A stretch of DNA of 64,000 nt. Source: Xiphias gladius. Lineage: Eukaryota; Chordata; Actinopteri; Istiophoriformes; Xiphiidae. The notes beneath the pieces are model-generated. The model had not been told where the DNA came from, did no database searches, and saw only the letters and a list, made by a program, of their open reading frames with translations. Of the stretch, positions 28,427 through 39,694 are shown one piece after another (position 1 is the first letter of the stretch; each line of letters opens with the position of its first letter). The translations under genes and the position numbers were made by a program. The DNA lies in the NCBI RefSeq assembly GCF_016859285.1, contig NC_053422.1, positions 22,085,001 through 22,149,000 on the forward strand, given 5' to 3'.

Positions 28427-29714
28427 AAGTATGTGGTGCTGGTAAATTTATGAAATCCCAGTGAAAATTGGTTTAGTCCGAGTGGTGTGGAGTGGTGGAG
28501 TTTTGTTTCAGTTTAGAAGCCACAAATGATCTCCCTGCATCTACTGTACAGGTAAACATAAACCGCTTCAACACTGTGCAAAGCTTTGCAAACGATGGCA
28601 CAGTATAAGTCACAGTACACTATCAGTAGTTTGTCCAAGAAACTAAACTCTGCAGAACCACAAAGGCATGGGCCAAACAAATTATAGGGTTTTAGACTGA
28701 ATCGCTGGACATTTAAATTACTCTCAGGCAAAACAGACGTTGGTAATTTCCCTCTCCAACTTCACCTCTCTTTCAGTCTCAAAAGGGAAACTCCACCAAT
28801 TTAACCCATGAATTTCCTGAGGGTGTAGAATATGAAAGATGTTGGTGTTTATTAGGTGGGGGGATCTATCAAATTGCATTATGGGAAGTGCTGGATCCAG
28901 GATATTTGGAGCTTGGCCTACAGTACATTATGGACTAAAAAAAACCAGGACATCTTGGCCTCTGTTGTACTGGATTTAACCATTCATTTTATCTTTCTTA
29001 ATAAAATCTCGCTCCCAAGTCCTCCTGCTTTATGGAAGGGTAGTTCTAAATCACTACAGCACCCGATTTATCAAGCTAAACTGGCCTTATCTTATGTTAT
29101 GCAACTGAGATAAACCAGCAGTGAGGTGGTCGGCCTTTGGCATCCAGTGTAAAAATCTTGTGTGTCTCTGGATGAGATTCCCTCTATCTGTCTTTTCAAC
29201 ACACACTCACACACATACACAGACACAAAGACAACGCTGTGAGTGCAGGCAGTCCATCAGCCCTGTCCTGTGCCAGCTGCAGTGTGACATCTTTACTGCG
29301 TTTTCACACGCCTACCCGAAAAGCTTCCACCGGCCCTTACAATGCCCTCACTGTACCCATCTGCTCCAAAAACACACTTCGAATGCACAAGTCTCCACAC
29401 GTGCATACACAAGCAGGCAAACACTTACATGTGCCAGTCCTCAAACACACAAACACACCCACACACACACACACACACACACACTGTAGGGGGCTGTGTG
29501 CTGTGGCTCAGGCCCAGGACCCCTGACAGTCCCAGTTTCATATTCAGCTGATGTTGTTTCTGCAGGGAGCCGAGTCTATAGAACATTGAATTTGGCCGCT
29601 ATACAGTTTGTATTTGAAAGAAACAAGAACCACCTCTATTGCAGACTTGTTGCAGACATATTTAGGCATGTTGTGGATTACCAGAAGTCCTGCTGAGGGG
29701 GATTTCAGTCCTAA

Positions 29715-29780
29715 GTGTGTGCATGCGTGCGTGCGTGCATGCGTGCGTACGTGTGTGCGTGCGTGCGTGCGTGTGTGTGT
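29715..29780. repeat. (CGTG)n/(TG)n microsatellite
   Basis: Tandem CGTG and CATG tetramers ending in TG dinucleotides. A (CA)n tract lies close by at 29461-29484. Confidence 0.9.
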
Positions 29781-30184
29781 ACTACATGTACAGGTCATGG
29801 ACAGCTGTACAGTCACAGGGTTTCCCCCCGCAGCCGGCGGCGGCAGTGACAGAAACTGGCCTCTGGGACCCGCTGATCTGAACGGATCGAGTTCAGGCTC
29901 AGCTCACATCCAGCTGTTCCTTTCTCTCACATGCTAGGAAGAAGAAGGCAGGGAGGGCTGAAGATGGGGGACAACCTGACACACAGTGTTGTGTTTGAGA
30001 AAACATCTTCACTGCTTACAGCCAGCACAGCTTATAGTGTTAGTATAAAGAATTTGTTTTTAATCAGGAATATCTTGGTAGAAATGTGTCTCAAGTAACA
30101 TCAAACTTCACCAATATCACGAAGACATGAATATGAAGTCTTCAAACTACTACTTTATGATGTTTATAATGTTCAGTTTTTGTT

Positions 30185-30430
30185 AGAGTTAAAACAGCTC
30201 ATCGATTAACTGAACAGTCAAATGAAGGGAAATTAATCAGCAACAATTTTGATAACTGATTAGGTCATTTGAATTTCACAAATGTGAATACTCAACAGTT
30301 TTCTTAGGCTTTTTCTATTAGTAAATTGTATATCTTTGCATTTGGGACTTTTGACAATCTGAAGATTTCACCTTTGATCCTGTCATCCATAATGAAAATA
30401 ATTTTTGGTTTCAGCTTTATTTTTTTATGA
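30185..30430 (+). repeat. hAT-like MITE fragment
   Basis: CATCGATTAACTGAACAGTC, AATTAATCAGCAACAATTTT and GATAACTGATTAGGTCATTT match the interior of the abundant fish 'GATTAATCG' MITE family also seen in the gpr174 intron. No clear inverted ends remain. Confidence 0.45.
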
Positions 30431-30989
30431 TTAAAACTGTCTGATTAGAAAAAAAAATGGCAAACTTTTTGTTGAGTCTGTAAAAAAAAAAAAAAAAAAA
30501 AAAAAGATAAATGTTGATCGAATTTTTTGAGGCCAATAACGTAATTTCTGGTGATGTTATGTGATAGTGAATTGGATTAGCCCATAGTGAAAGCTGAAAG
30601 CTGTCTGCATTGTTTTGTAACCCCAACCACGTTGGTTAAAAGCCTTGTGATACACATTAAAGCTACAATAACCCTCATAATGTTGAATTCTTATGAAATG
30701 TAAAAAAAAAAAAAAAGTTCCCTCGTTGTCGTGTCTGTGTGGAGGCTGTGGTTACACCACCTGTTAAGGGCCTATAATTTGTGCAGTAAATTAGCCTCTA
30801 CTTAAAGGTGTTTGTGTTATTTGTACCTTAAACAACAGCAGTTCATAGACAGTAAAAAAAAAAAAAAAGCTCTACAGCGTGTAGATGCCTTTTACATGCG
30901 CTGTTTAACTCTGTTGTCAGATATGACAGGTGACATCTATATACAGCTGAGTATAATTGGATGATGTGGCGTCAAAGGTTGTGGCCGAA

Positions 30990-31570
30990 CCAGCACGGTC
31001 GTTCCCCCACGGGAGAGGAAGATGCCCAGAAGTTCTCTTCCACTACGGACAAAGCATGTTCCGTCGGCCGAACGGAGAAGCGTCGCTGTCTGAGGACAAA
31101 GCGGGAGAAACTTACTGGCAGCCGGACGGACGGTGACAGCTCACCTCCCGGTCACTGATGTCTGTCAAGTCTGGCGGAGGCAGCGGCGCGGCTGTCAAAA
31201 GAAAAACTCCATACTTTTTTTTTTTTTTTTTTTCCACTCAAATGTTTTGCCGCCGCTCGAGTTCAAACTTGGAGTTTTCAACTTTCCCGAGGCAAACTGT
31301 GCCCGAGCAGCACGAAGAAATAACGGAGCCCTTTTAAGCTAGCTGGCGACAACGAATCCTGCGGGTGAGAGTCCTTCCATTAATCCCGACCGCTCGCTCC
31401 GTCCGCCCGCTAGACACGGGACCTCATCACATCACATCCACCGCGCCTGCTCACCCCGGGAGTTTCTGCGCGCGCGCGTGCGCGCGTGCGCGAGCGAACG
31501 TGTACGTGGATCGCTGCTAGCAAGGCCACAGGAAACGAGACAATAGCACCTCGGCAGGGCAGTGGGAGGA
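30990..31570 (-). promoter_or_regulatory. CpG island, candidate lpar4 promoter and first exon
   Basis: CpG density rises sharply here (for example GCCGCCGCTCGAG near 31250 and GACCGCTCGCTCCGTCCGCC near 31390) and falls again by about 31600. On the minus strand a canonical donor, CCGGGAG|gtgagc, lies at 31145. With the acceptor at 26884 this would make a non-coding lpar4 exon. A + strand transcript of unknown identity is an alternative. A 21-base T-run (31213-31233) interrupts the island. Confidence 0.45.
31467..31493. repeat. Alternating (CG)n/(TG)n stretch in the CpG island
   Basis: About 27 bases of strictly alternating purine and pyrimidine, GCGCGCGCGTGCGCGCGTGC and flanks, the composition most prone to Z-DNA. 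Confidence 0.85.
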
Positions 31571-31621
31571 GAAGGGGGGTGGGGGGTGAATAGAGGATTG
31601 TGGAGAAGGAGGAAAGGACCT

Positions 31622-31637
31622 GGGGGGGGGGGGGGGG
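31622..31637 (+). repeat. G16 homopolymer
   Basis: Sixteen consecutive G at the edge of the CpG island, after a GGGGGGTGGGGGG stretch near 31575. Also prone to sequencing error. Confidence 0.85.
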
Positions 31638-32783
31638 CATAGACTGGTGTCATCGGCTGGAGAGCTCACAGCTTATTGGGACCGGACACACACTCATTAT
31701 ACATTTTTATTATAATCAATATGATAACAGACATTTCCGCTGTGTCTGTGGCCTGTAACAAAAGAAACTTTGATTAAATAATGTATTCAAGTATAGAAAA
31801 ACAAATAAAGGTACTTGTACTATAATTGAGTATTTCCATACAGTATTACTTTCTATTTTTACACTACTGTAAATGGACTTGCTTTATTCTCCAACACAGT
31901 TATTTCAGAGCTTTAGAAAGGGACAGTATTAAACTTTTATTTAATTATATGGAAAAACAAAAGCCACTCCCATATTTTATGTGGTCGCTCTCATTAAATT
32001 TGGGAATAAACCACAGCCTTCTCCCCCGAATATCTTAAAATAATATGTTTTATCAAACATAAAAAAAAGTGTGAAAATTCCACCAACTTTCTATTTTTAA
32101 TAAAGAGCTGTTGAGTGAACGGCTAGTACAGCCGCTGAACTGGTGAAACAGGTACAGGCACCAGCTTTAGGGCTGCTAACGGACTTGAACACTGCAATAT
32201 TAAGATTCTGCCTAATAAAATAGAATAGAAATTGAATTAAACCAAATGATGCTATAGACTGATATGTATGAGATCAGATGTTTCCCTGTTTTCCCATCAA
32301 ATCAATCACATGATACATATTAAATACTGAAAGCCTTTTGTGGTGAAAGCGTAAACTTCCAGACTTATATCAGAAATAAAAATGTCATAAAGTTATTAAA
32401 CTGAATTTAAACCCACATTATGTGCTTATGTATACCAAAGAATAACTGAGCTTCCCATAGCGAGTGACTGACACTGGACCAACAAGTCCCTGTTCTCACC
32501 TACTGCTTACAAACTGTAAAATATAACCTACAGCAGAAAAAAGCTTACATAAAAAGAAGCTATGATTAAAGTTCAGGGGGTGACATCTTCAGAGCCTCTG
32601 CCAGTTTCACACCAGTGATGCTTGATACCTCAGAATAACATAGTGCTATTTTGGCTGATCAAAGTCCTGCCACACCATTGTTACTATACAATCTTCATGT
32701 CTGAGGCTACCAAAAGAGTTATTTTTAGCAAGTTGACAGGGCGGTGTTGGGCAGGTTCCCATTGTGTTCAGGCTGGCATGTGG

Positions 32784-32784
<1 letters not shown>

Positions 32785-32868
<84 letters not shown>
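32785..32868. repeat. (TG)42 microsatellite
   Basis: Uninterrupted TG dinucleotides for about 84 bases, the longest perfect microsatellite in the window and likely to vary in length between individuals. Confidence 0.95.
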
Positions 32869-32870
<2 letters not shown>

Positions 32871-33295
32871 CAACAGTGAGGGAGACACTTGAAAGAGGGG
32901 AAGTGGTCTTTGGGGGTAGCGTCTGGCAGGCTGACCACTCCACAATAGCAGCAGGAAGGACAGGACATCCTGCTTACTCCATAAGCTGAACTCAGACCCG
33001 AACATGCACACACACAAACACACACACACATTCAACATGCAGACAAGCAATACATTACACTAGCTGCCTTTAACCTCTTTATTGTTGGTGGTGAAGAGCA
33101 TTTAAATAGAATGACTCACAGTCTCTGATAAAAAACATGTTTCCCTAATGAAATTTCATAACATGATTCTAGTATTTTTGTTAATTTAATCAGCTTACAC
33201 GTGGTATTGCTTAATTAGATGGCAAGTAAATATTCTAAAATCTTCTTTAAGAGTTTCCTATAAATTTGGTAGAGACATAATTTCAGACGTAATGA

Positions 33296-33331
33296 CACAC
33301 TAGACCATTGTGGGGGCAATGGTCTAGTGTG
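33296..33331. repeat. Perfect 15-bp palindrome with 6-base loop
   Basis: CACACTAGACCATTG (33296-33310) and its exact reverse complement (33317-33331) enclose TGGGGG. It may be a tiny MITE remnant. Confidence 0.9.
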
Positions 33332-35497
33332 AATAGAAAGTAAATGATTAAAAAACAATAATCGAATTAATGTATTCTCATTAGACCTTATATTATATCC
33401 TAAAATGAGAAAATATTTTCATATCATTCCATAAGAAAAGGCCCCAGTTTTCATAGTTTCATTGGAATGAGTCTTTTCCTCACAAAACGACGATCGTCAT
33501 TACCCCAGTTTCAGTTTTAGTTCACGTCTTTGAGTTAAGGATTACGTATTCGGCTTTAAAATGAAAAATGAATGTCTGTAGAAAGTGTTGTGGGGATTCA
33601 TACCGTATTTAACCGGATATTTCAGTCTAAAGAAAAGTGGTAGACAGATCAACCCAACGGCCAGCATTGCCATCATTAGCACGTTGCCGCCAGCATGGCT
33701 AAAAGGACTGTTTAACAAGGCATTCTCCTGTTTGTATGATATCCTAGCAAAAGCACACATTTTTCACTTATACCCCACACAAAGTGATGTCTACTTTTTT
33801 TTAACATGTTAAAATGTGTATCTTCTTCACATAATTATGACAATAATTTTGGGTCAGTTCTTTAACTTAAGGTGGGGCCAAAGTTCTGCTTTGTTGTATA
33901 TATTTTTTTAAAAACCCCATTCTACCCCAGCCAAAAAATTCACAAGTTGTCATACATATGCTATGAGTAACAAATGTTTTTGTACAAACAAGTGCAAATT
34001 TGTTGTGGGCTCTTCAGATGTCTTTCCCTGCAAAAAATTAAAGGGGAAACACTGCAAAATATTATTTGACCAGTTACCAGTGACAAATAAAGTTATATGT
34101 GTAACCTCCTCAAAACCAAGTCTGTCTGTAATGACAGATGATGATGTCTGTGATGTACTGACAGTCCAAGCAACCAATTAGGGCCAAGAGACCAAACTAA
34201 CAAAATCCAAAGCAGACCATCAAAAGCTGTGTTAAAATTTCATGAGTGGATGAACCATTAGATAAGTTTTGATTGGGCTGCAGAAATCCCCCAGCCCTTA
34301 CACACACACAAACACACTGGCACACAAAAACACACACACACACACACACACACTCCTTCCGCCTTATCCTCTGTGTTTGGTAACGGTAACTAAGCTGCGC
34401 TGCCCCAGCCAAGGCTTTGTGAGTCACACCAACCAGAACAAAGACCCCATTACTGCAGCCCCCCCCCCCATCTGCCCTCCACTCCCTCTCCCTCCATCTC
34501 CTCTCTTTATCGACTACTCTCTCCTGCTCTCCTTTAATACGATGATGAGTGTATTTCCTTCGCTTTCCTCTCATTGCCTCTGTCCATCCTCTCATTCATT
34601 GGCTCCAGGAGGGTTTAGGGGCAGCCCCGTCGTGCCATACATACCTCTGCCCTGACAACTGATCTGGACAAAAGCAGCAAAGCACTACAACACAGGAGTC
34701 TTGGGCTTTACAGGCTTTATGGACTGATATTAACATGACAGCAGTGGGGTCTCCTAAGTGTCTATGTGTGTATGTCTGGAGCTGACCTTAGCCCCTGTGA
34801 GCCAGCGTTCAGCTGTGACCTGATTATAGACCAGCTCATCCGCAGCTGAGCAGAGCCCGGATCAATGCTGCTGGCTGTGACTGAGGCCATAGAGGGAGAC
34901 TGCAGACACTCTGCAGCTACAGCCTGAGATTGAGAAGTGGCTGTTTACCCCACCGCACTGATAGGTGCAGCATGAGCAGTCATGGGTGAGCGTTCGTTCT
35001 GCAGACTGAGAGGCGAGGCAGACAGGCTGACCAGACTGACCCCGGCCTGTGCAGACAGAGCCAGCTGTTTGTCTCTGTGATATAATGGACTGATGTACCT
35101 TGCCTCAGGGTACATACAGTGAAAATTTAGCTGTCATAGATTTGATCAGTTCATTTACAAACATGGTCTTCTTGGGGGAAAAATTGGCATGACTTGCAGG
35201 GATAATTGCATTTAGTTCAGTTCTAATCTGCTTTATTGGCGTGATACAGCAGATAAAGGATTTATGTTGCCTGGGCCATAGCCAGCAGTTTAGAAAGACT
35301 GAGCTCATAACTCAACGTCCCCTCAACATCCCCTCATGATACACAGGTGAAAGTCCTAATATTTTTTTAATTAATTAGATTACTTTGCTTCTATTTCCCT
35401 ATATATAATACCAGTTGGTGTTTCCAGGGAATTTTCTGAAAAATGATTGGGAATTTATAGCCCCATAAAATGCAATGAATCCTACTGACTTTTGAAA

Positions 35498-35760
35498 CCT
35501 GACTTTTCATCGAACACCACCGTCGGATCAAAATTTCAATTCATCAAGTACTTTGGTTTATGGCCAAATATCCGAAATACTTATGACATTCCCATCAGCC
35601 TGAGCTGTACTTCGTGTCTTGTGCTAGTTAGCAAATTGTGCATGCTAACATGCTAAACTAAGATGGCAAACATGGTAAATATTATACCTGCTTAACATAT
35701 GCATATTAACATTGACATCGTCTAGCAGGACTGTAGACTGTTAAGTCTTGTTGTACATTG
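35498..35760 (+). repeat. Dispersed fish repeat (copy 1)
   Basis: GACTTTTCATCGAACACCAC, then CAAGTACTTTGGTTTATGGC, GACATTCCCATCAGCCTGAG, CATGCTAACATGCTAAACTA and ACTGTTAAGTCTTGTTG parallel the copy at 41333-41876 in the same order. I recall this as one of the commonest percomorph repeats. No coding capacity. Confidence 0.6.
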
Positions 35761-37065
35761 CAAAATACCAGCAACACAATGTAAAACCACAACCTACAAA
35801 GGCAATTTACAACATTCAGCTGAAGCCAGTGCATCATGATGAAAATCTGCAAACTTATGTAATAATTTGAGTGCATGATGGCTCATTGTTACACTGTCAT
35901 GGCTTATTGGGACACTTGTGCTTTTCCTACTATGACAAGTCAAAATGTCTGCTGTGAAAAAGGCCTATGTTAGAAAAAAATGCAGTATGTATAAGTGACC
36001 AGAGGTAAAGGCATTAGTGTGTTGGTCATCCTTCACCCACCATCTGTAAAGAAGAATTTTTACATGACGCAGGTGAATGGTGTCATAAGTTCACCACTTC
36101 ATACTAATATTTACAAAATTACACAGTCCAAAGGGGGTGCTATTGAACTGTATTCAAGAGGCAAGAGGACATACTGTACAGTATGTTAATGATTAGCCAA
36201 ATATTGGGTTGCATTGTTTCACCCATGGGAAGCAACATAATTGTGTTAGTTTTCTGCTGTCTTTGCATAAAATTATCTCAGTGCGTTGTCTTCTCCTCAC
36301 TGCACGGATGAACCTTGACTTGTTCAAGAGGACAAACAGGATCTATTGTTATTTTTAAAAGTCTGACCTCCCACATTGTGTACTCGTGAGTGACAGCCTC
36401 AGTGCCAAAGTAGACTGTGCAGGGCTACCACTGCCAAACAGAGAGCATCATGGGAAGGAAGCGACCACCAGTGTTCTTCACTCCTCTGTACCCTGTTTTT
36501 CCTCAGTTTTCAGCCATAATTGATTAGTTCCAGGAACACTTGAAGTTGCAGCTGCACACAAACACACGCACACACACTGAAGCAGCCATACTAATTAGCT
36601 TGGCGTAGGAGCTGAGTTCCTCCATCCTCCTTGCAGAGCCAAGAGAATCTGTAAAACTCAGACTCACTAGCTCTGTGCTTCTCTCTGCTGGACACAGCTC
36701 ATACTACAACATTAAAATCCAGAATTATTATTTCACTCACCTGAACCTTACACCATGCAGTGTGTCCTCAGTAACTTTAGATAAGGAGTTTTTCTCCTCC
36801 TTAGTCTTGTACTTTGCATCAGTGTCAAAGCTGACATTTCTCAGCAGTGACTGTGGCGTGTGATGTGGTTATGCCACAGATTCCCTCCAAACATCACAAA
36901 TGGAAACAGTTTACCCACAGGATGTACATCTTTTATCTTTCATACTCTCAGAGAGTAGTTTGTGCAGTGCAAGGATGATTGTAGCAGCTGATGTGTGAGC
37001 TAAAGCCACAGAGTGCCTGGGTGCTGTCTTCAAGCCCTCAAGCCCTGTATTTGCAGCATATGTCG

Positions 37066-37068
<3 letters not shown>

Positions 37069-37124
<56 letters not shown>

Positions 37125-37139
37125 TGTATGTGTGTGTAT
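37069..37139. repeat. (TG)n microsatellite with TATG variants
   Basis: Seventy-one bases of TG with two A substitutions near the 3' end. Confidence 0.95.
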
Positions 37140-38258
37140 AGAATCTGTACAGTAGCTAGCTCACTAATTGGATGGATGTCAGACAGTAAACAAATTAAGC
37201 TGGATCCGTTTCCATTTATCAGAAAACAATCTTGCTGCTAAACCATTCCATTTGGTGTTTTATGCTCTGCATCAGTTTTACCGTAGAAATGGTTAGCTGC
37301 AAAACAATGTAAAGAGGGACATTTGTTTACTTCTGGTCAGCAAGAAAGACACGATGTAAAAACAGAACACATCTATAACAACGTTTTAGAGAGAGTGAGG
37401 AGCAACATTCTGCACACACTTGTTCATTAGAGTTGTATTTTATTTTAACATCTTGCCCTGGCTATCGGCCATATCCAATAGGGTAGAGAACATGTTTACA
37501 ATATGAAACAGATCACAATCTCTTACTGTGAGATCAGCTTGCTTCACAAGCATCTCAAATAGAGAACGGAGGAAACGTTTGATTGAAAATCCCACATGAA
37601 GCCACAACTGACAAAATATCTATTGGTCTCCTGCACTATATTTATTGTACCAAGAGTTTGCACCATTGTTCCTGCTTTTTATTGAATGCTTGTAGTTCAT
37701 GTTTTTATGTAACACATTCTAAAATTGGTTGCACTTTTCCTGGAATGGCATTTTCATTTAAGTTGAAACTATGAAACTTTGGAAAGAAGAAATAACAGTC
37801 TTCCTTTTACAACTGAAAAGTCCTAAGTCCAAAAGTCCAAATTCGATAAACACCCCCCTTTCTCAGTTCAGTACTCTCAGCAGTGTTGCTGCTATAACCT
37901 TGGTTGGTCTGGTATCACTAGTAGCTTACAGTGGCTACTATTAGCTCATTTTAGTTAGAATCTTTAGTTAGATATAGCTGTGTAACACATTTATTGACAT
38001 TTACTGAGTCAGTTCACTGAATGTTTTGCCTCTCTGGTACTTGTGCTACTGATACACTATGTCTAAGCATGTCACCTAACATTTTAATAATTCCATCACA
38101 AAGTGACTAAAGAGTGTTAGTTTGTGTGATGTGGTAGCCACTTGTAGCAACAGAGACTACTTTTTAGCTAGTTACATAGTCAAACAGTAAGGCCTAAAGA
38201 TATCTTACTCATTGTGTCCATTATACATATTATATTATATATAATGATTAAATATAGT

Positions 38259-38264
38259 TTTATT
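38259..38264 (-). terminator. Poly(A) signal for the unnamed receptor gene
   Basis: TTTATT on the + strand is AATAAA on the gene's strand, about 70 bases past its stop. This supports a real transcript end and argues against a long downstream continuation of the gene. Confidence 0.45.
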
Positions 38265-38331
38265 ATATTAATAACATTGATAACAAATGGCAAAGAATAA
38301 AGAGTTGTATGCTATTTTACAGCCAAGGCTT

Positions 38332-39694
38332 TTAATGAAAGGAGCTCTTTCTTCTCTGTGGTTTACTATAGAAAACAGCACAATGCAGCCATAAATTCAC
38401 AATCCATAATGTCCTCCTCAGGCAGGGGGAGAAAGCAGGCAGGGAAGGAGAAGGCATCAAAACAACAGATGAAGTTTGAGAGCCTTGGAGTGTTGCAAGG
38501 TCCTGCACAAGCTTTGAGTGTAGCGATAGCATGAGTTCTAGCAGTACAAGTATCCAGACTAGGCTGCAGCTGAGCTGAGCCCAGTGAGAAGTCCTGAAAT
38601 TCCGGGTCTGCTGGGGCCAACGTGACACCAGTGTAGCCTCTAGCCCCAGCAGCCCCAGCAGGAGCAGAGAGGCTAGGTGGTGAGCATCAAGCAGCTGCTG
38701 ACAGAGCACGCTCACAGCCTCCCTCCACCAAACTGATTCGCCCTTCTTCATGAGGCCCATCTCAACCCCACATCCGACCTCCTCCATCCACCAGGCCAGC
38801 GTAAATCCCAGCCAAAGCACCCACTGCAGCAGAACAAGACTGTCGGAGAGAGCCAGATGGCCCAGGAACACAGTAGAGGGCTTGGTGGAGATTTGAGGGG
38901 AGTGGAGCAGCAACAATGCCCGCAAGCTCAACACACAGCCGACCAGCAGGGGAATGCCTGCTCCGTGGGGGAACAGCAGCACTGTCACCAGCTTTAGCAG
39001 TAAGAACCGGCGCAGCCATCCTCTAGGGGCTGACAGGACTCCTTCTGTGGCTGAACAAGGCCAGCCCCAAGAGCTTATCTCCCAGATGGAAAGTTGGTGT
39101 GATCTGCAGAGAGTTGCACACTTGTAGGTTAGCTCAGTGTCACACTCACACATTATTTTGACAGTCTAAATATTCAATATGTCCCTCTTCTCCACCCATT
39201 CAAAGGTGCAAACACGCAGACACACACACGCTAGTGGTGTTTTTCTTCCACAGAATTCTCCTTATACCTTTCTCTTTTTTTAATGACGTTATGACTATGC
39301 TACTTTGGTATCCAAGTAGGCAGAGGCCCAGGAAAGCAACCAAGCCATCAGAAATTCTTCAGTTTTACAAGTACCATTTAACGTGACTGAGGCTTTATCT
39401 CAGCTGGCCTTATCTATTTTTAGTTCCATTGAGAAAGTATTGGTATGGCATTCATTTCATTTGAAAATAAAGGACAAAAGAGCCACATAAACAGCACATG
39501 GCACACTACGACAGTTAAATCATTACGGAAAGTAAGTATCTGAAGTGGATCCTAATATCGAAAACTATCAATAATAAACAGCTGATTCAACTTATCATTC
39601 AAAAAACATGTGTATCTGCCTTTAAAAGGAGAATTTAATCTTGTTTGTGTGGGACTCACCTGTGTATTGGCAGGAAGTTGAGATTGAAAGCCAT
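38332..39694 (-). CDS. Divergent, short rhodopsin-like receptor, not identified
   Basis: Two predicted coding exons on the minus strand: 39694-39660 (MAFNLNFLPIH plus two bases, Kozak context ACAATGG, donor CACAG|gtgagt) and 39103-38332 (acceptor tctctgcag|ATCAC), joined in phase to 268 residues. Hydrophobic segments resemble TM1 (LVTVLLFPHGAGIPLLVGCV), TM2 (FLGHLALSDSLVLLQWVLWL), TM3 with its leading Cys (LCQQLLDAHHLASLLLLGLL, then LEATLVSRWP where DRY normally sits) and TM4 (SLVWILVLLELMLSLHS). After TM4 no clear TM5-TM7 can be seen: no CWxP and no NPxxY or DPxxY. A second reading frame is also open over the last 255 bases. It may be a 4-TM product, a decaying receptor or a gene with unrecognised 3' exons; the poly(A) signal at 38259 argues against the last. 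Position between lpar4 and cysltr1 suggests descent from the same P2Y-like cluster. Confidence 0.55.

Larger units (their letters stand above)
26884..30980. other. DNA between lpar4 and the CpG island (possible lpar4 5' intron)
   Basis: No coding signal. Contains the palindrome at 28389-28426, a possible MITE fragment near 28780-28960 (AAAGGGAAACTCCACC, GCATTATGGGAAGTGCTGG), microsatellites at 29461-29484 (CA) and 29715-29780 (CGTG), a hAT-like fragment at 30185-30430, and poly(A) runs at 30482-30505 and near 30702 and 30855. Confidence 0.5.
31700..38258. other. Intergenic DNA between the CpG island and the unnamed receptor gene
   Basis: No gene recognised. Holds an 84-base (TG)n tract (32785-32868), a palindrome at 33296-33331, a (CA)n tract (34331-34353), a dispersed repeat at 35498-35760 and a (TG)n tract (37069-37139). 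Sequence around 34740-35100 and 36400-36900 is less AT-rich and could hold conserved regulatory DNA, but this needs a multi-species alignment. Confidence 0.5.

Noticed and set aside
30961-31342. Protein-coding exon in the CpG island (+ strand open frames)
   Set aside because: High GC keeps frames open. Translations are Arg/Gly/Ser-rich without family resemblance, and the T21 run breaks one of them.
32646-33050. Open frames across the long TG microsatellite
   Set aside because: They translate to runs of Thr-His or Val-Cys, an artefact of dinucleotide repeats. The same applies at 1130-1390, 1560-1974, 29121-29489 and 34197-34655.
38366-38620. Second open frame overlapping the unnamed receptor's 3' part
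   Set aside because: It lacks a start signal and receptor motifs. I kept the longer frame because only that one joins the first exon in phase; the alternative is noted as an uncertainty.
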